Shown here piece by piece: positions 1-6,562 of a stretch of 64,000 bases of DNA; positions within the stretch are counted from its first letter, which is position 1, and each line of letters begins with the position of its first letter. The stretch comes from an uncultured Oribacterium sp. (GTDB lineage Bacteria > Bacillota > Clostridia > Lachnospirales > Lachnospiraceae). The position numbers and the translations under genes are program-made. The notes below the pieces were generated by a model that saw nothing but the letters and a program-made list of their open reading frames with translations, was not told where the DNA came from and ran no database searches. Where the stretch lies: assembly GCA_934270345.1 (NCBI GenBank), contig CAKQPT010000007.1:26112-90111 (forward strand). Direction: 5' to 3'.

Positions 1-1
1 G

Positions 2-925
2 GCGACGATCGCCGCGGCCCGGGAGATGCAGGCGAAGGCAGCCGAGCAGAAGCAGCTGCTCGCCACCTATAAGGGACGTCCTTCAGTGACGAAGAGCGGC
101 CGGAAGGTCAATGTCTATGCGAACATCGGCAGCGTCTCAGATGTCGCGTATGTGCAGGAAAATGACGCGGAGGGCATCGGGCTGTTCCGCAGTGAGTTCC
201 TGTATCTCGGAAAGACCGCGCTGCCGGACGAGAATGAGCAGTTTAACGCGTACCGCCAGGTGCTGCAGACGATGGGCGGAAAGAAGGTCATCATCCGTAC
301 ACTGGATATCGGTGCGGATAAGAATGTCGATTACCTCGGACTCGGAAAGGAAGATAACCCGGCGATGGGCTATCGCGCGATCCGTATCTGCCTCAAGCAG
401 CCGGATGTGTTCAAGACACAGCTCCGCGCACTGCTTCGGGCGGCGAAGTACGGAAACCTCGCCATCATGTATCCGATGATCATCTCGACCGACGAGGTGC
501 TTCGGATCAAGGAGATCGTTGCGGATGTAGCGGCAGAACTCGAGCGCGAGCACATCCCGTATGCGATTCCGGAGCAGGGCATCATGATCGAGACCCCGGC
601 GGCGGTGATGATCTGTGAAGAGCTGGCGCAGCTGGTTGATTTCTTCAGCATTGGCACCAACGACCTCACGCAGTATACACTTGCGATCGATCGCCAGAAT
701 GAGAAGCTGGACGATTTCTATAATCCACATCATGAGGCGGTTCTTCGGATGATTCAGATGACCATCGATGGCGCGCATAAGGCGGGCAAGTGGGCCGGCA
801 TCTGCGGTGAGCTGGGTGCGGACACGACGCTGACGGAGCGCTTCGTGGAGATGGGCATCGATGAGCTGAGCGTCGCACCATCCATGGTGCTCAGCGTGCG
901 CAGTAAGATTTGTGAGATGGAATAA
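2..925 (+). CDS. ptsI: PTS enzyme I, 3' portion (phosphoenolpyruvate-protein phosphotransferase)
   Basis: C-terminal 307 residues of enzyme I; the frame is open to the window edge, so the start lies outside. The cytoplasmic enzyme takes phosphate from PEP and passes it to HPr, the first step of PTS sugar uptake. Visible here is the PEP-binding TIM-barrel: GLFRSEFLY, the metal/PEP segment FFSIGTNDLTQYTLAIDR, and the catalytic Cys in ICGELGAD near the end. The N-terminal phospho-His domain is off-window. The stop is 13 bases before nagB, so it shares an operon with the amino-sugar genes. Family assignment is secure. Confidence 0.96.
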   Translation, partial: ATIAAAREMQAKAAEQKQLLATYKGRPSVTKSGRKVNVYANIGSVSDVAYVQENDAEGIGLFRSEFLYLGKTALPDENEQFNAYRQVLQTMGGKKVIIRTLDIGADKNVDYLGLGKEDNPAMGYRAIRICLKQPDVFKTQLRALLRAAKYGNLAIMYPMIISTDEVLRIKEIVADVAAELEREHIPYAIPEQGIMIETPAAVMICEELAQLVDFFSIGTNDLTQYTLAIDRQNEKLDDFYNPHHEAVLRMIQMTIDGAHKAGKWAGICGELGADTTLTERFVEMGIDELSVAPSMVLSVRSKICEME

Positions 926-938
926 GGGAGTAGAAATC

Positions 939-1670
939 ATGAGAATTTACAGAGCGAAGGACTATGCAGACATGAGCCGCAAGGCAGCGAATATCGTTTC
1001 TGCACAGGTAATTATGAAGCCGGACTGTGTGCTCGGCCTCGCGACCGGTTCGACACCGATCGGCTTATACAAGCAGCTGGTGGAGTGGTATCAGAAGGGT
1101 GACCTCGATTTCTCCGAGGTACGCACCGTGAACCTCGACGAGTATAAGGGCCTGACCCGCGACAACGATCAGAGCTACTACTATTTCATGCATGAGAATC
1201 TGTTCGATCATGTGAATCTCCCGGTGGAGAGCACACATCTTCCGAACGGTATGGAGATGGATTCCGAGAGGGAGTGCAAGCGTTACTCCGCACTGATCAA
1301 GTCCATGGGCGGCATCGACCTCCAGCTCCTCGGCATTGGCCACAACGGTCATATCGGCTTCAACGAGCCGGATGAGGCCTTCGATACCGACGTGCACTGC
1401 GTCGATCTGACCGAGTCCACCATCGAGGCCAACAAGCGTTTCTTCGCTTCCGCGGACGATGTTCCGAAGCAGGCATACACGATGGGCATCAAGACCATCA
1501 TGCAGGCGAAGAAGATCCTGATCGTGGCAAGTGGCGAGGACAAGGCACAGATTGTGCACGATGCGTTCTTCGGCCCGATCACGCCGAAGGTTCCGGCCTC
1601 GGTTTTACAGCTCCATAATGATGTGACCCTCGTAGCAGACGAGGCAGCCCTCAGCAAGGTCGAGCTGTAA
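939..1670 (+). CDS. nagB: Glucosamine-6-phosphate deaminase
   Basis: Converts glucosamine-6-phosphate to fructose-6-phosphate and ammonia in the cytoplasm. Family motifs seen: GLATGSTPIGLYKQL near the N terminus, the active-site segment VNLDEYKGL, and GIGHNGHIGFNEP. At 243 residues it matches the usual length. I chose the ATG at 939 because AGGGAG lies about 9 bases upstream; an in-frame ATG at 912 overlaps ptsI and lacks such a site. It sits between ptsI and nagA, so transport energy, deacetylation and deamination are co-transcribed. Confidence 0.96.
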   Translation: MRIYRAKDYADMSRKAANIVSAQVIMKPDCVLGLATGSTPIGLYKQLVEWYQKGDLDFSEVRTVNLDEYKGLTRDNDQSYYYFMHENLFDHVNLPVESTHLPNGMEMDSERECKRYSALIKSMGGIDLQLLGIGHNGHIGFNEPDEAFDTDVHCVDLTESTIEANKRFFASADDVPKQAYTMGIKTIMQAKKILIVASGEDKAQIVHDAFFGPITPKVPASVLQLHNDVTLVADEAALSKVEL

Positions 1671-1789
1671 AGCGCGGCATCAGATCATAGAACGCGGCAT
1701 ATCGCACGCAGGACGCGGCGCGAGGATGCCATGGTCGACAGCATTGGCCCCGGTAAACGGAGGCCGGCAGAAGATGGGAGCGGAGAGCT
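1671..1789 (+). promoter_or_regulatory. nagB-nagA spacer with direct repeats and a GCATTGGCC segment
   Basis: A 119-base gap inside an otherwise tight operon. It holds two close direct copies of CGCGGCAT (about 1673 and 1696) and the segment GCATTGGCCCCGG at 1741-1753, which recurs in other leaders in this window. No terminator T-run is visible. Role unknown; it could be an RNA processing or regulatory site. Confidence 0.35.
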
Positions 1790-2902
1790 ATGGTTATAAA
1801 GGGTGCAAAGGTATATACAGCGGCGCATACCTTCGAGACGAAGGATGTCGCGGTGGCGGATGGCCGTTTTGCGGCGCAGGCCGGAGATGAGCGGGTGGTC
1901 AATGCAGACGGCCTCTACATGATTCCGGGCCTCGTGGACATCCATTTCCACGGGTGCATGGGCGCCGATATGTGTGATGGCACGGAAGAGGCGCTGGATG
2001 TGATCACGAAGTATGAGGCTTCGATCGGTGTCACATCGGTATGTCCGGCGACGATGACCATCGCAAAGGACGAGCTTCTGAAGGTGATGCAGAACGCGGG
2101 TGCGTACCGGTATAAGAGTGGTGCACATCTCGTCGGCATCAATATGGAGGGACCGTTCATCAGTGCGGCGAAGAAGGGTGCGCAGGCAGCCGAAAATATC
2201 CTTCGCTGTGATGTGGAGCTGTTCCGGGCGCTGCAGGATGCGGCGATGGGACTGATCAGGCTCGTCGATATCGCACCGGAAGAGCCGGGCGCGCTCGAGT
2301 TCATCGATCAGGTGAAGGATGAGGTCGTGGTGTCCATCGCACATACGATGGCGGACTACGAGGAAGCGAAGGCCGCCATCGAGCATGGCGCGTCGCATGC
2401 GACGCATCTCTACAATGCGATGCCGCCGCTCAACCACCGGAATCCGGGGGTGATCGGTGCGGCACGGGATGCGGAAAAGGTGCATCCGGAGCTCATCTGT
2501 GATGGTGTACATATTCATCCGTCGGTGATTCGGGCGACGTTCGCGATGTTCGGTGCGAAGCGGATGATCCTCATCAGTGACAGCATGCGGGCGACGGGCC
2601 TCGAGGATGGTGAGTATACCCTCGGTGGTCAGCCGGTGACGGTGCGGGGCAATCTCGCAACGCTGCATGATGGCACGATCGCAGGCTCTGCGACGAACCT
2701 CATGGACTGCATGCGCTTCTGCGTGAAGACGGTGGGACTCCCGCTCGAGGATGCGGTCATGTGTGCCACGGAGAATCCGGCCAGAGAGATCGGTATATAC
2801 GATCAGGTCGGCAGCATTGAACCAGGCAAGAAGGCGGATTTCGTGCTGCTGGATCAGGATTTAAAGCTGGTAAGTGTTTATATAGACGGAGAGGAGATTT
2901 GA
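1790..2902 (+). CDS. nagA: N-acetylglucosamine-6-phosphate deacetylase
   Basis: Amidohydrolase-superfamily TIM-barrel that removes acetate from N-acetylglucosamine-6-phosphate, feeding NagB. The metal motif HFH lies in PGLVDIHFHG (around residue 53), followed by EGPFISAAKKGAQ, the His of VSIAHT, the His of ATHLYNAMPPL and HIHP in LICDGVHIHP. The catalytic Asp region reads LISDSM, a slight variant of the commoner TDA. At 370 residues it is of normal length. GGGAG is upstream of the ATG, and the stop is 3 bases before the EIIA gene. Confidence 0.95.
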   Translation: MVIKGAKVYTAAHTFETKDVAVADGRFAAQAGDERVVNADGLYMIPGLVDIHFHGCMGADMCDGTEEALDVITKYEASIGVTSVCPATMTIAKDELLKVMQNAGAYRYKSGAHLVGINMEGPFISAAKKGAQAAENILRCDVELFRALQDAAMGLIRLVDIAPEEPGALEFIDQVKDEVVVSIAHTMADYEEAKAAIEHGASHATHLYNAMPPLNHRNPGVIGAARDAEKVHPELICDGVHIHPSVIRATFAMFGAKRMILISDSMRATGLEDGEYTLGGQPVTVRGNLATLHDGTIAGSATNLMDCMRFCVKTVGLPLEDAVMCATENPAREIGIYDQVGSIEPGKKADFVLLDQDLKLVSVYIDGEEI

Positions 2903-2905
2903 CAG

Positions 2906-3385
2906 ATGTTCGGACTTTTCAAGAGTAAGGAAAAAGGCAGCATCCTCCACTCGCCGTGTAATGGCAAGGTGGTTCCGATCACAGAGGTACCGGATCCGAC
3001 CTTCGCAGAGAAGATACTCGGTGATGGATTTGCGGTGATTCCGGCAGAGGGTAAGGTGTATGCACCGGCCGATGGCGAGATCACCATGGTATTTGATACG
3101 CTGCATGCCGTGACGATGACCACAACGCAGGGCGTCGAGGTGCTGATCCATATCGGACTCGATACAGTGAACCTGAAGGGCGAGCCGTTCACCGCGCATG
3201 TGAAGGCGGGCGATAAGGTGAAGCAGGGGGATCTGCTGATGGATGCGGATCTCGGAAAGATCCAGGCCGCCGGCTTAAACATCATCACGCCGGTGCTGAT
3301 CTGCAACACCGATGATTATAAGGAAATCAGTCTGCAGAAGCAGGGCGAGGTCACACTCGCGGACAGCGTGCTGAAGATTTCCTGA
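2906..3385 (+). CDS. PTS glucose-type EIIA protein
   Basis: Stand-alone soluble EIIA of the glucose/N-acetylglucosamine family (159 residues). It accepts phosphate from HPr and passes it to EIIB. The phosphorylated His lies in VLIHIGLDTV, with the partner His in TLHAVTM; the compact lipoyl-like beta fold begins at SPCNGKVVPITEV. Because the NagE downstream has only C and B domains, this protein probably supplies the missing A domain, much as Crr does in enterics. It starts 3 bases after nagA. Confidence 0.94.
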   Translation: MFGLFKSKEKGSILHSPCNGKVVPITEVPDPTFAEKILGDGFAVIPAEGKVYAPADGEITMVFDTLHAVTMTTTQGVEVLIHIGLDTVNLKGEPFTAHVKAGDKVKQGDLLMDADLGKIQAAGLNIITPVLICNTDDYKEISLQKQGEVTLADSVLKIS

Positions 3386-3416
3386 TCGCGAAGTTTTAGA
3401 TATTTGAGTTCTTCAA

Positions 3417-3489
3417 GCGCTTACGAAGCGCGTTCTGATCCGGATTGCCGGATATGTGCTTATTTCGAACCTGATTGGAGTAATCCAAT
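3417..3489 (+). promoter_or_regulatory. Three consecutive short hairpins between EIIA and nagE
   Basis: Three perfect 6-bp stems lie in a row: GCGCTT/AAGCGC (3417-3431, loop 3), ATCCGG/CCGGAT (3438-3453, loop 4) and ATTGGA/TCCAAT (3474-3489, loop 4). The nagE ribosome site AAGGAGGGG follows about 20 bases later. They could be an RNA processing/stability element or protein-binding stem-loops that set the ratio of EIIA to EIICB. No antiterminator gene is in the window. Confidence 0.55.
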
Positions 3490-3518
3490 TTAGTATATTT
3501 TTCTTAAGGAGGGGAAAT

Positions 3519-4988
3519 ATGAAGTTTCTTCAAAAGTTGGGTAAAGCGTTAATGCTCCCAGTAGCTGTGCTGCCGATCTGTGGTATCCTGATGGGTATCG
3601 GATACCTGCTCTGTCCTGCAACCATGCAGGGTGGTGACATCCAGGGTGCAGCCAACCTGATCGGTCTGTTCCTCGTAAAGGCAGGTGGTGCCTTAATCGA
3701 TAACATGGCGATCCTTTTCGCAATCGGCGTCGGCGTCGGTATGTCGGATAAGAATGACGGTACCGGCGGAATCGCTGCTCTTGCTTCCTGGCTCATGCTC
3801 ACCACACTCCTTTCTACAGGATTTGTGACGACCCTGATGCCGTCGATCGCAGAGAGCGAAGTCAAGACCATCGCGTTCAACAAGATCGCGAACCCGTTCA
3901 TCGGTATCCTCGCCGGTGTCATCGGTTCTACCTGCTACAACAAGTTCAAGGGCACGAAGCTTCCGGACTGGCTCGCTTTCTTCAGTGGTAAGCGTTGCGT
4001 AGCGATCGTAGCTGGTGTGGTTTCCATCATCGTATCCGCAGTTCTTCTGTTCGTATGGCCGCTGTTCTTCGGTTTACTCGTAAGCATCGGTGATGCGATC
4101 GCGAAGATGGGTGTTGTAGGTGCAGGTATCTATGCATTCCTGAACCGTCTCCTCATCCCGACCGGATTACACCACGCACTCAATAATGTATTCTGGTTCG
4201 ATACCATCGGCCTCGGTGATCTTTCTCACTTCTGGGCTGGTGAGACTTCTGCAGATGTTTCCTGGAGCCTCGGTATGTACATGTCCGGATTCTTCCCATG
4301 TATGATGTTCGGTATTCCGGGTGCTGCACTTGCGATGGTACAGTGCGCAAAGCCTGAGAAGAAGGCTGCAACCATCGGTATCTTACTGTCCGCAGCTGTA
4401 TGTTCCTTCATCTGTGGCGTTACCGAGCCGTTCGAGTTTGCATTCATGTTCCTCGCACCGGGTCTCTACCTGATCTATGCTGCACTTTATGGTGTATTTA
4501 CGATCGTTACTGTAGCCCTCGGCTTCCGTGCAGGTTTCTCATTCTCTGCAGGTGCAATGGATCTCCTTTTCTCAGCTTCCCTTCCGGCAGCTGCGAAGAC
4601 ATGGCTGATCATCCCGCTGGGCATCGCTGCATTCGTTGTTTTCTACTTCGTATTCCTGTTTGCGATCAAGAAGTTTGATATCAAGACGCCTGGTCGTGAG
4701 GATGATGATGTAGAGGCTGAGAAGAATGTTCAGCTCGCAAGTGATGACTACACCGCGATCGCTAAGCAGATCCTCGCAGGCTGCGGCGGCAAGGAGAACA
4801 TCGCAAGCATCGATAACTGTGTAACCAGACTGAGACTTGAGGTCAAGGATATGACGCAGGTGGACGACAAGGCCATCAAGGCTGCAGGCGTTGCCGGTGT
4901 CATCAAGCCAGGTAAGACTTCCGTTCAGGTTATCGTCGGCACGAAGGTTCAGTTCGTAGCAGATGCGTTCTCTGAGCTTTGCAAGTAA
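3519..4988 (+). CDS. nagE: PTS N-acetylglucosamine-type EIICB permease
   Basis: Inner-membrane sugar channel (EIIC, about residues 1-385) fused to an EIIB domain (about 410-489). The C domain starts MKFLQKLGKALMLPVAVLP and is rich in membrane segments, with the sugar-site region GLHHALNNVFWFD. EIIB carries the phosphorylated Cys in IASIDNCVTRLRLEV. At 489 residues it lacks the C-terminal EIIA found in E. coli NagE, supplied here by the upstream gene. The start at 3519 follows a strong AAGGAGGGG; an upstream ATG at 3456 lies inside the hairpin region. GlcNAc specificity is inferred from the nag neighbours. Confidence 0.93.
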   Translation: MKFLQKLGKALMLPVAVLPICGILMGIGYLLCPATMQGGDIQGAANLIGLFLVKAGGALIDNMAILFAIGVGVGMSDKNDGTGGIAALASWLMLTTLLSTGFVTTLMPSIAESEVKTIAFNKIANPFIGILAGVIGSTCYNKFKGTKLPDWLAFFSGKRCVAIVAGVVSIIVSAVLLFVWPLFFGLLVSIGDAIAKMGVVGAGIYAFLNRLLIPTGLHHALNNVFWFDTIGLGDLSHFWAGETSADVSWSLGMYMSGFFPCMMFGIPGAALAMVQCAKPEKKAATIGILLSAAVCSFICGVTEPFEFAFMFLAPGLYLIYAALYGVFTIVTVALGFRAGFSFSAGAMDLLFSASLPAAAKTWLIIPLGIAAFVVFYFVFLFAIKKFDIKTPGREDDDVEAEKNVQLASDDYTAIAKQILAGCGGKENIASIDNCVTRLRLEVKDMTQVDDKAIKAAGVAGVIKPGKTSVQVIVGTKVQFVADAFSELCK

Positions 4989-5052
4989 GCTGAGAAGTCG
5001 ATGATGTGTTTCGGGATACACTGAAAATCCCACTTTTATGAAAAGCGAAGGG

Positions 5053-5083
5053 ACTGCCGCACGTCATGTGCGGCAGTTTTTCT
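5053..5083 (+). terminator. Terminator of the nag/PTS operon
   Basis: Ten-bp perfect stem ACTGCCGCAC/GTGCGGCAGT with a 5-base loop, then TTTT. It ends the operon and argues against any start for the next gene before this point. Confidence 0.9.
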
Positions 5084-5152
5084 GTGCTTAAAATAGTAAA
5101 AAAAGAGGAAAGGAGTCGGAAAATAGCAGAGGTTTATGGTAGTATATGGACC

Positions 5153-5992
5153 ATGAATATTATTGAAGAGATCAAAAAAGAATTTGAGATTCCGGGGGCG
5201 TTTGAGAGCTGGGCGGTTTACCGTGAAGAGGTCACGGATCTGATTCTGGAGACTGCTTCGACAGGCTCCATCGCGCTGTTCGGGATCGGGCCGGCGAATG
5301 ATATCGATCTTCGGCGTTTGCGTGAGCGCTTCGGGCGTATCACGCTGATTGATTTGGATCGTGAGAGTATGGAGAGAGGGCTCGTGCGTTATGGGCTGCA
5401 GCATTGTCTCAAGGTGGAGCTGTGGGATGCTTCGCTTTCCGGGGTGACGATGGAGGATGTAGCGGCGTTTTTCGAGACGTTGTATAATCAGGTGGTGCAA
5501 AGCGGGCGAACGCTTACGGAGGCGGCATTTATGGAGATGTCACTCGCGGCGCTGGAGCGGATCCGGCGGAAAGTGGTTTCGTCGCGGGAGGCGCTGCGGG
5601 CGAAGCTGCCGGCGGAGCACTACGATATGGTCGTCAGTGTGGGGCTGCACAGTCAGTTCTGGAGCATACTTAGCTACAGCTGGCTGACGCTGGCCGGAAA
5701 TGTCGAGGAGCAGATTCTCGGGCATGCGATGAATCATGATCCGTTTTTTGAGGCGCTGCGGGCGATCGACGATGCGTTTATCCCGATGCTGAACGAGGTG
5801 CTGCTGTCGATGGGCGACCGGGCGATCATCGCGGTCGAGGAGGATGAGGCGCATCCGGTGGAGGGCGCGTTTCAGTCGATGCAGGATATCCGGCAGCGCT
5901 ATCCGGAGGTACAGGAGAAGCGACTTCACTGGCCGTTCCGACCAGAGGATGGAAAGAGCTACGAGATGCTTTTTCAGATCAAAGATAAATGA
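5153..5992 (+). CDS. Methyltransferase-like protein of unknown function
   Basis: A 279-residue cytoplasmic protein I cannot name. Near residue 43 the segment SIALFGIGPANDIDLRRL followed by ITLIDLDRESMERG resembles the glycine-rich SAM-binding loop and acidic strand-2 end of class I methyltransferases. The rest is helical and acidic and contains YDMVVSVGLHSQFW. The start at 5153 is chosen because the frame upstream runs through the preceding terminator; the ribosome site is weak, and an AAAGGAG at about 5109 lies too far upstream. It is transcribed just ahead of the NusG-II gene (10-base gap), perhaps as one unit. Substrate unknown. Confidence 0.55.
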   Translation: MNIIEEIKKEFEIPGAFESWAVYREEVTDLILETASTGSIALFGIGPANDIDLRRLRERFGRITLIDLDRESMERGLVRYGLQHCLKVELWDASLSGVTMEDVAAFFETLYNQVVQSGRTLTEAAFMEMSLAALERIRRKVVSSREALRAKLPAEHYDMVVSVGLHSQFWSILSYSWLTLAGNVEEQILGHAMNHDPFFEALRAIDDAFIPMLNEVLLSMGDRAIIAVEEDEAHPVEGAFQSMQDIRQRYPEVQEKRLHWPFRPEDGKSYEMLFQIKDK

Positions 5993-6002
5993 GGTGTAGT
6001 AT

Positions 6003-6425
6003 ATGCAGGAAACAGTAAATAAGAAGAAAAACATCATCGTGATCGCGGTCATCGCGGCGGTGATCATCATCAGCTTCGCTGCGATGCTCGTGATTCGAAA
6101 GACGAGCGGGCCGCGGCTTGATGTCGTGGTGCAGTACGGCGATCAGGAGATCCTGCGTGTACCGCTCTCGAAGGATGCGATGTATAAGATCGAGGATGGA
6201 CGGGCCATCGAGGTGCCGAAGGATACGACACTGGCGTCACTCGGCGAGGAGGCGTATCCGTCGCAGCATGATGTGAATCTGCTCGAAATCAAGGATGGCG
6301 AGGTCTGGGTACCGGAATCGAACTGCTCGAACCAGGTTTGCGTTTCGATCGGAAAGCTCAGCGGTTCGGATTATGATTTCCCGATCACCTGTCTGCCGCA
6401 CGGAATCATTGTCGTAATCGAATGA
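6003..6425 (+). CDS. NusG domain II-containing membrane-anchored protein
   Basis: 140 residues: a short basic N terminus, one membrane helix (about residues 11-27, IIVIAVIAAVIIISFAAML), then a domain-II-like extracytoplasmic beta domain. The C terminus carries the family's cysteine pattern SNCSNQVCVSIGKLS...ITCLPHGIIVVI. Such proteins often sit beside FMN-binding or electron-transfer genes, and here the next gene encodes a two-FMN flavoprotein reductase. Function is not established; a role in flavin-linked extracytoplasmic redox chemistry is inferred from context. A terminator separates it from the reductase. Confidence 0.8.
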   Translation: MQETVNKKKNIIVIAVIAAVIIISFAAMLVIRKTSGPRLDVVVQYGDQEILRVPLSKDAMYKIEDGRAIEVPKDTTLASLGEEAYPSQHDVNLLEIKDGEVWVPESNCSNQVCVSIGKLSGSDYDFPITCLPHGIIVVIE

Positions 6426-6435
6426 GGCGTCGAAG

Positions 6436-6485
6436 TGCCGGAAACATAAGCGCAGTACTGTGCTTATGTTTCCGGCATTTTTTTT
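6436..6485 (+). terminator. Strong terminator with AGTACT in the loop
   Basis: Sixteen-bp perfect stem starting TGCCGGAAACATAAGC, loop GCAGTACTGT, then eight T. The loop and 3' arm (AGTACTGTGCTT) match the core of the palindromic A elements described elsewhere in the window, so this terminator may derive from one. Confidence 0.92.
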
Positions 6486-6495
6486 GCACGACATG

Positions 6496-6524
6496 TTGTG
6501 AAGTTATACCGGATATGATAAAAT
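6496..6524 (+). promoter_or_regulatory. Sigma-A type promoter for the flavoprotein gene
   Basis: TTGTGA at 6496-6501, a 17-base spacer, and TAAAAT at 6519-6524, lying after the upstream terminator and about 40 bases before the start codon. Confidence 0.65.
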
Positions 6525-6562
6525 ATTAACGTATTTTTGTAGTACGTGCAAAAGGAGGAACT

